A DNA stretch of 64,000 bases from Cryobacterium sp. M96 (GCF_002929845.1 NZ_PJJS01000052.1:124001-188000), one strand, 5' to 3'; counted from the stretch's first letter, positions 28,056-37,684 are shown. Made by a program: numbers and translations. The notes: generated from the sequence alone by a model not told the origin.

Positions 28056-29051
28056 CTACTCCCCCGCGTCTGTCGGTTCGGACTCGTCGTAGCGGGCCAC
28101 GCCGGCGGCCGCCCACTCGCGCACGACCGCGCGCGCCTCGGCCGGGTCAACCACTTCCACGACTCCGGCGAGGCCGGTGACGAGGCGTTTGAGGCCGTGA
28201 TAGTGAGCCACTTTGAGTGTCCTCCGCACGCGGTCCCCGTGTGCGCCGGGGGCGCCGTATGGTGCGTAGTCTGCGAGCAGCGGAACGGCAGACGTCGGGA
28301 GTTCAACCGTCACATCCTGGTCGGACGCGGAGCCCTCGAAGAGGGTCTCGGTCGGCACAGCATCGGCGGACCGGGGGTTGGTCGGCACGTCGGTCACGTG
28401 CAGATCGCTCATTCGGTCGAGGCGAAAGGTGCGGGCCGCTTCGCGGAGGTGGCACCAGCCGCGCAGGTACCAGTCCCGGTCCACAGACTGGATGCGCCAC
28501 GGGTCGACCCGGCGCAGTTCATTCTCGCCGCGGGCATTCAGGTAGTCGAACTCGATCTGTACTCCGCCGCGGACCGCGGCTTGCACGACCGCAATACTGC
28601 TGCGGGCATCCGTGCCGGAGACGGCAACTTGGCTGGGAGCCGCTGAGGCGCTGCGGGTGAGTTTCGCCATCAGCGACGCGATCGCGTCGACGTCGGCATT
28701 CTCCGGTAGCGACGACAGGTATTGAAGGCCGGCGATCAGCGCGGCGGCTTCCCGGGCGGAGAAGCGCGGCGAGTCGTCGATGGCCACGAGGTGGGTGAGC
28801 ACGATGAGGTCGTTCGTTTCGAACTCGTCCCAATGGATATCGAACAGGTCGCCGTGCAGGTACTGGCGGGTTTCCCCGGGGATGCCGGAAACCGCGATGA
28901 GATTGACCGCGTCGCGCACCCGGTCAGGCGACACCCCGAAGTGCGCGGCGACGTCGGTCACGCTGATGCGGTCATGGTCCATCAGGAAGGGAACCAGCGC
29001 CAGGAGGAAGGTCAGCTTGTCGGATGCTCCGAGTGCCGGACCGCCGTTCAT
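28056..29051 (-). CDS. pafC: WYL-domain transcriptional regulator PafC
   Basis: One half of the PafBC activator that drives the LexA-independent DNA damage response in mycobacteria. The 331-residue product has an N-terminal winged-helix region (SVTDVAAHFGVSPDRVRDAV), a middle helical part and a WYL-type domain, here seen as VDRDWYLRGWCHLREAARTFRLDRM. The start is ATG at 29051, overlapping the pafB stop by four bases. The pair is proposed to bind single-stranded DNA as an effector; that is family knowledge, not visible here. Confidence 0.9.
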   Translation of the reverse strand: MNGGPALGASDKLTFLLALVPFLMDHDRISVTDVAAHFGVSPDRVRDAVNLIAVSGIPGETRQYLHGDLFDIHWDEFETNDLIVLTHLVAIDDSPRFSAREAAALIAGLQYLSSLPENADVDAIASLMAKLTRSASAAPSQVAVSGTDARSSIAVVQAAVRGGVQIEFDYLNARGENELRRVDPWRIQSVDRDWYLRGWCHLREAARTFRLDRMSDLHVTDVPTNPRSADAVPTETLFEGSASDQDVTVELPTSAVPLLADYAPYGAPGAHGDRVRRTLKVAHYHGLKRLVTGLAGVVEVVDPAEARAVVREWAAAGVARYDESEPTDAGE

Positions 29052-30109
29052 TCGTCGGCCGCCGTCGTGGTATCCGGGTGCACATTCAGATCGAAATCGG
29101 TGTGGGCATCCCGCACGGTGATCAGGCGGGACCGGACCGCCGTGCGCAGGGCCGCGGGCGAGTGCACCAGAACCTCCGGGCCGTAGCCGGCGAGCTCGTC
29201 GGCGAACACGTTGAGATCGGTGAAGTTCAGGTGGAGAGCGGATGCGTCCGCGTTCGTTCGAATCTCTCCCGGGGCGACTCGTTTCGACAGTCTCACCGCG
29301 GCATCGCTGCCCGGCCGGGCGGCGATCACGGCGATGTTGGCGGTCCACAGCGCCTCGAGCTCGCTGAGCGCTTCCTGCCCCTGACCGTCACCGTGCGCCA
29401 CGAACGAGGCTCCGGGGACCGTCACCACCGGGCCCACGATCCGGGAGAGCAGGTACGTGCGGGTTGCCGCAGCATCCTGGTCGGTGCCGAACAGGTGCCA
29501 TCGTCCGTCGTGCAACACCATGGCGCGGGGCTCGACCTGACGGCGGCGCGCCGCCGCCTCGCCGGGCTTCAGATAGAGGAATGCCACAACCTGACCGCGA
29601 TCCATTGCCTTGCTGAGCGGTTCGAAGGACGCCTCCCGCACGCGCAGGGACGGCGAGTAACCGAGCACGGGATCGCTCGAGTCGATGCCCAGCGCATGCA
29701 GTTTAGTCATCGCACGCCTGGACTCCGCAGACAGGGAGCCCTCCCGCCAGACCGTCGCGGCAAGCTTCAGCAGCATGAGCTCGTCCGGACTGAAAGTCAC
29801 GCCCACCGGAAGCTCGTAGAGTCCCTTGGGGATGCGGTAGCGCAAATGGTGGTTGCTCCCGGGATCGTCCGGCGGCTCAACCACCTCGAGCGGAATGCCC
29901 AGTTCGCGGATGTCGTCTTTGTCTCGTTCGAACTGCCGCTCCAGGCTCGCGTTGTCTCCGCCGGGGAGATAGCGCTGGCGGTACCCCTGCACGGTGGACA
30001 GAATATCGGCCTTGGTCAACCCGACTTCCGTTGCGATAAGCGCAAGTACCAGGCTGAACAGGCGTTCTTCTACCGAAACACGGCTGTTCTTTTCAATGGT
30101 GGACGGCAC
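29048..30109 (-). CDS. pafB: WYL-domain transcriptional regulator PafB
   Basis: The partner of PafC, 353 residues. It starts with a winged-helix segment (EVGLTKADILSTVQGYRQRY), continues through IRELGIPLEVVEPPDDPGSNHHLRY in outline, and has a WYL domain (DGRWHLFGTDQDAAATRTYLLSRIVG) before a C-terminal domain. The four-base overlap with pafC fits a fixed 1:1 complex. It lies 34 bases downstream of the FKBP lipoprotein gene, so the transcript may begin further upstream. Confidence 0.9.
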   Translation of the reverse strand: MPSTIEKNSRVSVEERLFSLVLALIATEVGLTKADILSTVQGYRQRYLPGGDNASLERQFERDKDDIRELGIPLEVVEPPDDPGSNHHLRYRIPKGLYELPVGVTFSPDELMLLKLAATVWREGSLSAESRRAMTKLHALGIDSSDPVLGYSPSLRVREASFEPLSKAMDRGQVVAFLYLKPGEAAARRRQVEPRAMVLHDGRWHLFGTDQDAAATRTYLLSRIVGPVVTVPGASFVAHGDGQGQEALSELEALWTANIAVIAARPGSDAAVRLSKRVAPGEIRTNADASALHLNFTDLNVFADELAGYGPEVLVHSPAALRTAVRSRLITVRDAHTDFDLNVHPDTTTAADE

Positions 30110-30143
30110 GCTGCGAGTCTATCCGCCGCTTCTAGGCCGAGAC

Positions 30144-31112
30144 TTAGTTCACGCCGAGGATATCGACGACGAACACGAGCGTTGAGCCTGCGGGGATCTT
30201 TTGCGAGGCCTCATCACCATAAGCCTGATCGGCCGGGATGACGGCGATGACCTGCGAACCGACAGTCTGCCCGATGATGGCCTGGGCGAACCCGGGGATC
30301 AGCCCGCCCTCGGTCTTCGAACCGTCCACGATCAGGAACTCGGCCGGTTTCCCGGTCTGCCAGCTGGAATCGAAGACCGTGTTCTCGTTCCAGAGCACGC
30401 CCGTGTAGTGCAGGGTCGCAGTGTCGCCTTCCGCGACCTGCTCGCCATCGCCCTTCTTGAGGACGCCGATCTGCAGCTCGGTCGGCGGCTCACTCGACGG
30501 AATGGTGAGGCCGGGGGTTCCATCAGTCGCAAGGACAACGGACGGAAGCCCGCTCGCGACCGACTGGTTGGCGCCGTTGGCCCGGAGCAGGTTGGCTCGC
30601 ACGACGTCGATCACGAAGACCAGCGAGTCGTCGGCGCCGATGCCACTGTTGGGGTCTCCGCCGGCCGGACCGAGCCCGTCGTCCGGGGAGACGATGAGAG
30701 CCAGCCGGGATCCGACCTGGGCGCACTCCAGGCCCATCGCCAGGCCCGGGAGCGACTGTTCGTCGTCCAGGACGATGCTGGCCTGGTTGACCCCGTCGTA
30801 CTCGCCCGCGCTGATCAACGCACCCGTCGTACCGTTGTAGAGGCTGAGGTCGAGCTTGACCAGCTGATCCGGGACGAGACCGGCACCCGTGCCGGCGATG
30901 ATCTCACTGGCCTGGGTGGAGTCCGTCTTCAACGGGGTCGGGAAGTCCACCGTCGGCGCGGAGCCGAATTCGCCCGACACCGACACGAGCTTCGACGCTG
31001 CCCCCTTCGTGACCGGCGCCTGGCAGTCTGCGGCGTCGACGGGGGTGCTGCAGCCGGTGAGGACCGCGACCAGCAGGCCAGCGGAAGCGATGAGTGCAGG
31101 AGCTCTACGCAC
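30144..31112 (-). CDS. FKBP-type peptidyl-prolyl isomerase, lipoprotein
   Basis: A 322-residue exported lipoprotein with an N-terminal signal and lipobox LTGC. Two FKBP-like halves are present. The C-terminal one is typical: GDTATLHYTGVLWNENTVFDSSW, seen as its core LHYTGVLW, then GLIPGFAQAIIGQTVGSQVIAVIP and AYGDEASQKIPAGSTLVFVVDI. The N-terminal half is degenerate but keeps the same spacing (SRLALIVSPDDGLG). It would assist folding of secreted proteins. In many actinobacteria such a gene lies just before pafBC, as here. Confidence 0.88.
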   Translation of the reverse strand: MRRAPALIASAGLLVAVLTGCSTPVDAADCQAPVTKGAASKLVSVSGEFGSAPTVDFPTPLKTDSTQASEIIAGTGAGLVPDQLVKLDLSLYNGTTGALISAGEYDGVNQASIVLDDEQSLPGLAMGLECAQVGSRLALIVSPDDGLGPAGGDPNSGIGADDSLVFVIDVVRANLLRANGANQSVASGLPSVVLATDGTPGLTIPSSEPPTELQIGVLKKGDGEQVAEGDTATLHYTGVLWNENTVFDSSWQTGKPAEFLIVDGSKTEGGLIPGFAQAIIGQTVGSQVIAVIPADQAYGDEASQKIPAGSTLVFVVDILGVN

Positions 31113-31191
31113 GGGATCTCATTTCAGTGTGGGGCAGGTGATTGTGCGGGACAGGGGCAAATTCGGGGCCGGATGACAGGCCGAAACAATC

Positions 31192-32223
31192 CTAACGGGC
31201 GTTGGGTGCGAGGTCGTCGGGTTCGCCCGCGTCGAGCCCGCGAGCCTTCGAGATGGCCGCGCCTGTCTCGGCCATCCGCACGCGCTTGCGCATGACCTTC
31301 GAGCTGACACTGCGTTCGCCGAGGGCGCCCGGCGTCCAGGCCTCCACATCGGCATCAGAGAAGTCGGTCTTCGACGGACGGCGCTTCAATTCGGGAAGAA
31401 TCGTGTCGGGGGCGAGACGGCGGGCCGTGATCAGGAAACCCGTGTGCCCGATCATCCGGTGATCGGGCCGCACGGCGAGACCCTCGACGTGCCACCCGCG
31501 AACCATGGTCTCGTTCGAGTCCGGGTTCGTGTATAAAGCGGTCGCACGAATGGCCTCGGCCACCCGCGAGAGTTGGGTCACCGTGGCCACGTAGCAGAGC
31601 AGCACTCCGCCTGGCTTGAGCGCGTCCGAAACAGAGCCCAGGCACTCCCAGGGCGCGAGCATGTCGAGCACGACCCGGTCCACGCTCTGGGCCGGCATCG
31701 TGTCGGGGAGGGTATCGGCGAGGTCGCCGAGCGTGATGCTCCAGTTGGCGGGATCAGACCCGAGAAAGGTCGCGATATTGTCACGGGCGACATCCGCGAA
31801 CTCGCTGCGGCGTTCGAATGAGGCCAGCCTCCCGGCGGGGCCGATGGCGCGCAGCAGCCAGAGCGACAGGGCGCCGGAACCGACGCCGGCCTCCACCACA
31901 GTCGCCCCCGGGAAGATATCGGCCTGCGCGATGATCTGGGCGGCGTCCTTGGGATAGATGATGGCAGCGCCTCGCGGCATCGACATCACGAAGTCGTTCA
32001 GCAACGGCCGCAAGGCGAGGTGCTCCACGCCGACGTTGTTCGTGACGACCGAGCCGTCCGGGACACCGATGACGTCATTGTGCGCCAGGATTCCCCGGTG
32101 GGTGTGGAAGACCTTGCCTGGTTCCAGGGTGATCGTGTTCAGTTTGTTCTTGGGTCCGGTCAGCTGTACCCGGTCGCCGATCCGGAAGGGTCCACTGTTT
32201 TGGATGACCTGATTGTCGCTCAT
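31192..32223 (-). CDS. trmI: tRNA (adenine-N1)-methyltransferase TrmI
   Basis: A methyltransferase for m1A58 of the tRNA T-loop, 343 residues. An N-terminal beta domain (GPFRIGDRVQLTGPKNK) is followed by the SAM-binding motif VVEAGVGSGALSLWLL, the catalytic-type DMLAPWECL and a C-terminal basic tail. I chose the ATG giving MSDNQVIQ because the family starts there; the frame is open upstream without similarity. In many actinobacteria the gene lies next to the proteasome genes arc, dop, pup and pafA, which are not found here. The FKBP gene follows after 79 bases. Confidence 0.93.
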   Translation of the reverse strand: MSDNQVIQNSGPFRIGDRVQLTGPKNKLNTITLEPGKVFHTHRGILAHNDVIGVPDGSVVTNNVGVEHLALRPLLNDFVMSMPRGAAIIYPKDAAQIIAQADIFPGATVVEAGVGSGALSLWLLRAIGPAGRLASFERRSEFADVARDNIATFLGSDPANWSITLGDLADTLPDTMPAQSVDRVVLDMLAPWECLGSVSDALKPGGVLLCYVATVTQLSRVAEAIRATALYTNPDSNETMVRGWHVEGLAVRPDHRMIGHTGFLITARRLAPDTILPELKRRPSKTDFSDADVEAWTPGALGERSVSSKVMRKRVRMAETGAAISKARGLDAGEPDDLAPNAR

Positions 32224-32249
32224 GCGTGCGTTACGTCCTTGCTCTCGGG

Positions 32250-32969
32250 TCAGTGTGGGTCGGTCGGGGCCGGCTTGTGGCCGAGGGATCCGCGACGGGC
32301 GGTGTACAGCGAGGTGAAACCGTGCAGAGTGCGACCGGCGAGGGTCGGCCAGAGCTCGTAGTGCGCACTCTCGGGCAGGGAGACCATGTGCGGGACGCCG
32401 ACGACGACGGCCCCGGATGCCACGGCGGCCGCGATGCCCGGAATGGAGTCCTCGACCGCGATGCAGTGCTCGGGGTCGACGCCGAGCAGCCCGGCAGCCG
32501 TCAGGTACGCCTCTGGATGCGGCTTGCTGTTCGTGACCATATCGCCGGCGATAATGGTGTCGAAGGCGGTGAATCCGACAAGTTCGGCGATCTGTCGTGC
32601 CATCCGCTGCTGTGACATGGTGACCAGCGCCATGGGGACGCCGGCGGTCTTGAGCTCGGCGAGCAGCTCGAGCGCGCCGGGCCGCCACGGGGCACCGCAG
32701 GTTCTCAGGAGTTCCTGGACACGGCTGGTGAGCCGGTGCACGATGGCGTCGCCGGCCAGATCGACGCCCCGATCCTGCAGGATGACCGCGGAACCCTCGA
32801 GGCCGGAGCCGACCAGCAGCATGGCGTCGCTGTGCGACCAGACGCCGCCGAAGGACTCGACCAGTTCCGTCTCGGCCCGCATCCAGTACGGCTCGGAGTC
32901 CACGATGGTGCCGTCCATGTCCCAGAGCACGGCCGCAGGCAGGGGGGAATTGATTCGGATCGCGTTCAC
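32250..32969 (-). CDS. HAD-superfamily phosphatase
   Basis: A 239-residue HAD hydrolase with motif I LWDMDGTIVDSEP (both catalytic Asp), motif II MALVTMSQQ (Thr), the conserved Lys in SKPHPEAYL and motif IV AVEDSIPGIAAAV. A helical cap follows motif I (class C1, beta-phosphoglucomutase or phosphoglycolate phosphatase like). The substrate is not determinable. The GTG start places motif I 15 residues in. It lies 26 bases upstream of trmI on the same strand and may be co-transcribed with it. Confidence 0.88.
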   Translation of the reverse strand: MNAIRINSPLPAAVLWDMDGTIVDSEPYWMRAETELVESFGGVWSHSDAMLLVGSGLEGSAVILQDRGVDLAGDAIVHRLTSRVQELLRTCGAPWRPGALELLAELKTAGVPMALVTMSQQRMARQIAELVGFTAFDTIIAGDMVTNSKPHPEAYLTAAGLLGVDPEHCIAVEDSIPGIAAAVASGAVVVGVPHMVSLPESAHYELWPTLAGRTLHGFTSLYTARRGSLGHKPAPTDPH

Positions 32970-33051
32970 GGAGTTCAAGTGTAGGGGGCACCGCCTATCC
33001 TTGATGGATGGTGCGCCGTGCGGGGCACCCCGTCGAAAGAGGTTTCGGACA

Positions 33052-33996
33052 GTGACAGAGGCTAATGGGTTCCTCAACGGTCGCCTCCTGGTGGTGGCGT
33101 TCGAGGGTTGGAACGACGCCGGCGACGCGGCGACCGGCGCCGTGGGCACCCTGAAGGATCTGCTGGATGTCTCCCCGGTCGCGGAGATCGACCCAGAGAT
33201 CTACTTCGACTATCAGTTCAACCGGCCCACCATTTCGGCCGGCGGGGAAGACGGCCGGCGCAAACTGGAGTGGCCGGGTGCGGTGCTCTACGGACCGACG
33301 ACCCCCGCCGAGGCCGGGGCTCCCCTGGCCGACGACGCCCAGCTGCGCGTCAGCGGCACGAACGCCGGAAACATCTATCTGCTCCTTGGAACGGAACCGT
33401 CCCGCAGCTGGAAGGGATTCGCCGCAGAGATTCTCGACGCCGCCCTCGCCGCGGATGTCGGCGGCATCGTCTTCCTCGGGGCGATGCTGGCCGACGTTCC
33501 TCACACCCGGCCTATCTCCATCTTCGTCTCCAGCGACAACCCGCAGGTACGGGCCGAACTTCAGGTTGAGCGCAGCACCTACGAAGGCCCCGTCGGCATC
33601 CTGAGCGTGCTCGCGATCGCCGCGGAGGAGGTCGGCATTCCGACCCTGTCGATCTGGGCGTCCGTCCCCCACTACGTGCACAATGCGCCGTCGCCGAAGG
33701 CGATGCTGGCACTGATCGACAAGCTTGAGGAGATCATCGATGTCGTCATCCCGCGCGGCGACCTGGTGAGCGAGGCCGATGAATGGCAAAGCGGCATCGA
33801 CACGCTGGCGGCCGAGGACGACGAGATGGCGGCCTATATCGGGCAGCTCGAACAGGCTCGCGACACGGTCGATTCCCCGGAGGCCAGCGGCGAAGCGATC
33901 GCCCAGGAATTCGAGAAATACCTGCGCAAGCGCGGCGATGGCCGGGACGGCCCCGGCGAGGGGCGCCCGCCGACCGACTCGCCCCGCCAGCCCTAA
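33052..33996 (+). CDS. PAC2 family protein
   Basis: A 314-residue member of the PAC2 family, related in fold to eukaryotic proteasome assembly chaperone 2. The N-terminal LVVAFEGWNDAGDAAT signature is clear, followed by FDYQFNRPTI, GGIVFLGAMLADVPHTRP and IPTLSIWASVPHYVHNAPSPKA. The function in bacteria is unknown. The start is GTG at 33052, with AAAGAGG about ten bases upstream. Its 3' end overlaps that of mshC by four bases. No proteasome gene is next to it in this window. Confidence 0.92.
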   Translation: MTEANGFLNGRLLVVAFEGWNDAGDAATGAVGTLKDLLDVSPVAEIDPEIYFDYQFNRPTISAGGEDGRRKLEWPGAVLYGPTTPAEAGAPLADDAQLRVSGTNAGNIYLLLGTEPSRSWKGFAAEILDAALAADVGGIVFLGAMLADVPHTRPISIFVSSDNPQVRAELQVERSTYEGPVGILSVLAIAAEEVGIPTLSIWASVPHYVHNAPSPKAMLALIDKLEEIIDVVIPRGDLVSEADEWQSGIDTLAAEDDEMAAYIGQLEQARDTVDSPEASGEAIAQEFEKYLRKRGDGRDGPGEGRPPTDSPRQP

Positions 33997-35273
33997 AGAG
34001 CCACGCCGAGCAGCGCGTCGACCGCGCGGGCCAGCAGTGCCGGATCGTCGACTCTGTCGGAGTCGGCTGCGGCGGCATCCACGACCGCCAGCGCGCTCGG
34101 GGTGTCGAGGTCGGCGGCGAGGGCGGCCCGCAGCCGTTCGATGACCGCGTGCGTGTCGAGGGTTCCGGCCGTGCCCGCTGTCCCGAAGGCCGCGGTCCAG
34201 GTCGCGAGGCGGGCCACCGCCGCCCGAAGGTGCGCGTTCGTCCACTCCCAATCGGCGCGGTAGTGCTGGTCGAGCAGGGCCAGGCGGATTGCTCGCGGGT
34301 CGGTTCCCGCGGTGCGCAGTTTGGACACGAGCACCAGATTTCCGAGCGACTTGCTCATCTTCTCGCCCTGATAGGCCACCATGCCGGTGTGGCTGTAGAC
34401 GCCGGCCAGCGGATGCCCGGATAGGGCTGCCGCGTGCCCCGCACTCATGTCGTGGTGCGGGAAGATCAGATCGCTGCCGCCGCCCTGCACCGTGAAGTCC
34501 GTGCCGAGTTCCTTCAGTGCGATGACCGAACACTCAATGTGCCAGCCCGGACGGCCGGCGCCGACGCGCGACGCCCAGGACGGTTCCCCGGGGCGGGCCG
34601 AGCGCCAGAGCAGCGGGTCGAGGACGTCCCGCTTGCCGGGACGGGCCGGGTCTCCCCCGCGTTCGGAGAACAGGGTGAGCATGGCCTCGGAGTCGAGATT
34701 GCTCTCGTCGCCGAGCGTCCACGAGGTCGCGCGCTGCGCGGCCTCAATGTCGAAGTAGATGTCGGAACCGGCGGCCTCCGTCGGCTCGGGCGCGCCTGCG
34801 GCGGCCGCGTCCACGGGGACCGGGTACGCGAGGCCGGCATCCCAGAGCTGGGCCACGGCATCCGCAATCTCGTCGATGACCTCGGTGACGGCGACATAGT
34901 CGTTCGGCGGGATGATCCCCAGTGCCTCCATGTCGGTGCGGAAGAGGTTCACCTGCGACTCGGCGAGAACCGCCCAGTCGACGCCGGTGGCGGCCGCTCG
35001 CTCGAGGAGCGGGTCGTCGACATCCGTCACGTTCTGGGCGTAGTGCACCCGATAGCCGCCGTCCAGCCAGACCCGCTGCAGAGTGTCGAAGGCCAGGTAG
35101 GTGGCCGCATGGCCGAGGTGCGTGGCGTCGTAGGGGGTGATCCCACACACGTACAGCCGGGCGACGTCAGTGGGTTTGGCCTCGATCAGGGCCGCGGTGG
35201 CGGTATCGTGCAGCCAGGGTGCGCCGGACTGACCGGGGAGTTGCGGAATTTCGGGTCGTCGCCAGGCACGCAT
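33993..35273 (-). CDS. mshC: L-cysteine:1D-myo-inositol 2-amino-2-deoxy-alpha-D-glucopyranoside ligase (mycothiol ligase)
   Basis: Joins cysteine to GlcN-inositol in mycothiol synthesis using ATP. The 426-residue product resembles cysteinyl-tRNA synthetase: YVCGITPYDATHLGHAAT has the zinc Cys and HIGH-like motif, HIECSVIALKELG lies in the active site, and GEKMSKSLGNLV is the KMSKS loop. The anticodon-binding domain is reduced, as expected for MshC. The N-terminal WRRPEIPQLPG is also characteristic. Its presence is a firm sign of an actinobacterium. It begins 13 bases downstream of uppP. Confidence 0.95.
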   Translation of the reverse strand: MRAWRRPEIPQLPGQSGAPWLHDTATAALIEAKPTDVARLYVCGITPYDATHLGHAATYLAFDTLQRVWLDGGYRVHYAQNVTDVDDPLLERAAATGVDWAVLAESQVNLFRTDMEALGIIPPNDYVAVTEVIDEIADAVAQLWDAGLAYPVPVDAAAAGAPEPTEAAGSDIYFDIEAAQRATSWTLGDESNLDSEAMLTLFSERGGDPARPGKRDVLDPLLWRSARPGEPSWASRVGAGRPGWHIECSVIALKELGTDFTVQGGGSDLIFPHHDMSAGHAAALSGHPLAGVYSHTGMVAYQGEKMSKSLGNLVLVSKLRTAGTDPRAIRLALLDQHYRADWEWTNAHLRAAVARLATWTAAFGTAGTAGTLDTHAVIERLRAALAADLDTPSALAVVDAAAADSDRVDDPALLARAVDALLGVAL

Positions 35274-35286
35274 CCTCCCAGCCTAA

Positions 35287-36141
35287 CTAGGCGGGGATGG
35301 TGTTCGTCACCAGCAGGCCGATCAGCACGAGGCCGAGCACGATGCGGTAGATCACGAACGGCAGGAAGCTACGTCTGGAGATATAGCTCATGAAGAACTT
35401 GATCACGAACAGGGCGACGACGAAGCCGATGACCGTGGCCGCCAGGGTGTCCCACGGGCCGAAAATCTCCGGGGTGCAGTTTGTCGCACCCTCCAGGCAC
35501 GGCTTGACGATCGATTTGTACACCTGGAACAGCCCGCTGCCGAGAACGGCCGGGATGGCGAGCAGGAAAGCGTAGCGGGCGGCGGCGGCGCGCTCGTACC
35601 CCATGAACAGGCCGGCGGTGATCGTGCCTCCCGAGCGGGATACGCCGGGGATCAACGCGAGGGCTTGGGCGAAGCCATAGACGATGCCATGGGGCACGGT
35701 GAGGTCGCCCAGCCGGCGGCGATTGGCCCCGACGTAGTCGGCGATGCCGAGCAGGAGGCCGAAGCCGATCAGCACGCTGGCGGTAATCCACAGGTTGCGG
35801 AGCGAGGACTCGATCTGGTCCTGGAAGAGCAGGCCGAGCGCCACGATGGGCAGCGATCCGAGGATGATCAGCCAGCCCATCCGCGCGTCCGGGTCGGCGC
35901 GCGGAACCTTGCCGACGAGGGACTTGGACCACTGCCCGATGATGCGCACGATATCGCGCCAGAAGTAGATCACCACGGCAGCCTCGGTACCGATCTGGAT
36001 GATCGCGGTGAAGCGGGCTCCCGGGTCACCTCCGGTTCCTAGGAATTCCCCGACGATACGGATGTGGGCGCTGGAGGAGACCGGGAGGAATTCGGTAAGT
36101 CCCTGCACGAGTCCCAGGATGAGTGCGTCGATGAAGTTCAC
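35287..36141 (-). CDS. uppP: undecaprenyl-diphosphatase (bacitracin resistance protein)
   Basis: A 284-residue integral membrane phosphatase that recycles the undecaprenyl carrier of peptidoglycan synthesis. The two active-site regions are visible: [15 protein letters not shown] near residue 14 and [10 protein letters not shown] near residue 165. About eight helices are predicted, including a C-terminal [19 protein letters not shown]. It is in a run with the M20 hydrolase upstream and mshC downstream, with short gaps. Confidence 0.95.
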   Translation of the reverse strand: MNFIDALILGLVQGLTEFLPVSSSAHIRIVGEFLGTGGDPGARFTAIIQIGTEAAVVIYFWRDIVRIIGQWSKSLVGKVPRADPDARMGWLIILGSLPIVALGLLFQDQIESSLRNLWITASVLIGFGLLLGIADYVGANRRRLGDLTVPHGIVYGFAQALALIPGVSRSGGTITAGLFMGYERAAAARYAFLLAIPAVLGSGLFQVYKSIVKPCLEGATNCTPEIFGPWDTLAATVIGFVVALFVIKFFMSYISRRSFLPFVIYRIVLGLVLIGLLVTNTIPA

Positions 36142-36159
36142 GAAATGCCCTTTTGCTGT

Positions 36160-37494
36160 TCAGTAGTTCGAGAGCAGGTCGGTCAGGACCTGCCTGCCAA
36201 ACACTAACGCGTCGAGAGGCACCCGTTCGTCGACCCCGTGGAACATCGCCGGGAAATCGAGGTCGGCGGGGAGCTTGAGCGGGGCAAAACCGTAACCCTT
36301 GATCCCGAGGGTGCTGAGGGCCTTGTTGTCCGTGCCGGCGGAGAGCAGGTAGGGCAGCACCGGAGCGCCCGGATCGTGTCGGCCAAGGGTCTCGACGACC
36401 GCGTCGACGAGGGGCCCGCCGAATTCTGTTTCGAGACCGATGTCGCGGTGCATGATCACGATCTCGATGTCGGGGCCGACCAGCGCGGCCACTTCGGCGA
36501 GTACGGAATCCTCGTCGCCGGGCAGGGTGCGGATGTCGATGAGCGCCTCGGCCCGGTCCGGGATGACGTTGTGCTTGTACCCGGCGTGCAGAACGGTGGG
36601 ATTGGTCGTGGTGCGCAGGCTCGCTTGGATGAAGCCCGATGCCGTGCCAGTGGCGAGGGCCAGCTCGTCGGGACCAACACGTTGGGGGTCGACGTCGAGC
36701 ACCCGTGCCAGCTCCGCCAACAGCTGGGTGGTGGTCTCGGTCAGACGGATCGGCCACTCGCGTCGTCCGACCTTGGCGACAGCCTCGGCGAGCCGGGTCA
36801 CGGCGTTGCTACGGATCAGCCGGGACCCGTGGGCCGCCTCGCCCCGCGCCACAAGCTTGATCCAGATCAGCGCCTTCTCGCCCGTCTGGAGCAGGTAGGC
36901 ACGCTGACCGCCGAGCGTGATCGAGTAGCCCCCGACCTCGCTGATGGCCTCGGTGGCGCCCTTGAAGAGCTCCGGACGGGTGTCGACGAGGTAGTGTGAG
37001 CCGAGCACTCCCCCGGCCTCCTCGTCGGCGAAGAACGCCACGATCAGTTCACGGGCCGGTTCCTGGCCGGAGCCGAGGATGTTTTGGAGCGACGCGAGCA
37101 TCATGGCGTCCATGTTCTTCATGTCAACGGCTCCGCGGCCCCACAGGAGGCCGTCCTTGATCACGCCGGCGAACGGGTCCACCGACCAGGCCTCCGGGTC
37201 AGCGGGAACGACGTCGAGGTGGCCGTGGACCACCAGCGCCCCGCGGCTGCTGTCACGACCCGGAACGCGCACGACGACACTCGTGCGGCCCGGTTCTGAA
37301 TCGAACAGCTGCGGGGCGAGGCCGAGAGACCGCAGGTTCGCCTCGACGTACTCGGCGGCATCCGTTTCGCCGTTCGAACGGCCCTCGCCATAGTTGGTCG
37401 TGTCGAAACGGATGAGGTCGCGAGCGATCGTGGCCGTGAGGTCCAGTGCAGCGTCGGCCGGCGTGTTGTCAGCAAAGGAAAGCATGCGTGTCAC
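36160..37494 (-). CDS. M20/M25/M40 family metallohydrolase
   Basis: A 444-residue zinc-dependent hydrolase. Metal motifs appear in order: VVHGHLDVVPADPEAW (His and Asp), LWGRGAVDMKNMDAM (bridging Asp), FFADEEAGG (catalytic Glu) and ISEVGGYSI; a dimerisation domain separates these from the late His in AMFHGVDERV. It may cleave peptides or N-acyl amino acids. The GTG at 37494 and the ATG three codons later are both possible starts. It is not closely related to the dipeptidase at 1172-2593: motif spacing differs. Confidence 0.88.
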   Translation of the reverse strand: MTRMLSFADNTPADAALDLTATIARDLIRFDTTNYGEGRSNGETDAAEYVEANLRSLGLAPQLFDSEPGRTSVVVRVPGRDSSRGALVVHGHLDVVPADPEAWSVDPFAGVIKDGLLWGRGAVDMKNMDAMMLASLQNILGSGQEPARELIVAFFADEEAGGVLGSHYLVDTRPELFKGATEAISEVGGYSITLGGQRAYLLQTGEKALIWIKLVARGEAAHGSRLIRSNAVTRLAEAVAKVGRREWPIRLTETTTQLLAELARVLDVDPQRVGPDELALATGTASGFIQASLRTTTNPTVLHAGYKHNVIPDRAEALIDIRTLPGDEDSVLAEVAALVGPDIEIVIMHRDIGLETEFGGPLVDAVVETLGRHDPGAPVLPYLLSAGTDNKALSTLGIKGYGFAPLKLPADLDFPAMFHGVDERVPLDALVFGRQVLTDLLSNY

Positions 37495-37601
37495 GCTACC
37501 GGGCCTCGCCGCCGGCGGGCGACGGTGGGCGCGGCTGGAGGGCCTCGAAATCCGTGCTAGATTACATATTCGGCGGCCGGGAACGGCCGCTGGAACACTC
37601 G

Positions 37602-37684
37602 GCCCGGGTGGCGGAATGGCAGACGCGCTAGCTTGAGGTGCTAGTGCCCTTATGGGCGTGGGGGTTCAAGTCCCCCCTCGGGCA
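37602..37684 (+). tRNA. tRNA-Leu (anticodon GAG)
   Basis: Folds as an 83-base class II tRNA. The acceptor GCCCGGG pairs with CTCGGGC with discriminator A. The anticodon stem CTAGC/GCTAG carries loop TTGAGGT, giving GAG, which reads CUC and CUU. The variable arm CCC-TTAT-GGG is long, and the T-arm GGGGG-TTCAAGT-CCCCC is perfect. CCA is not encoded. A strong terminator lies 40 bases downstream. Confidence 0.96.

Noticed and set aside
37602-37684. An attachment-site duplication of the tRNA-Leu 3' end
   Set aside because: No second copy of the T-arm and acceptor sequence was found in the next 2 kb, so an att site cannot be claimed.
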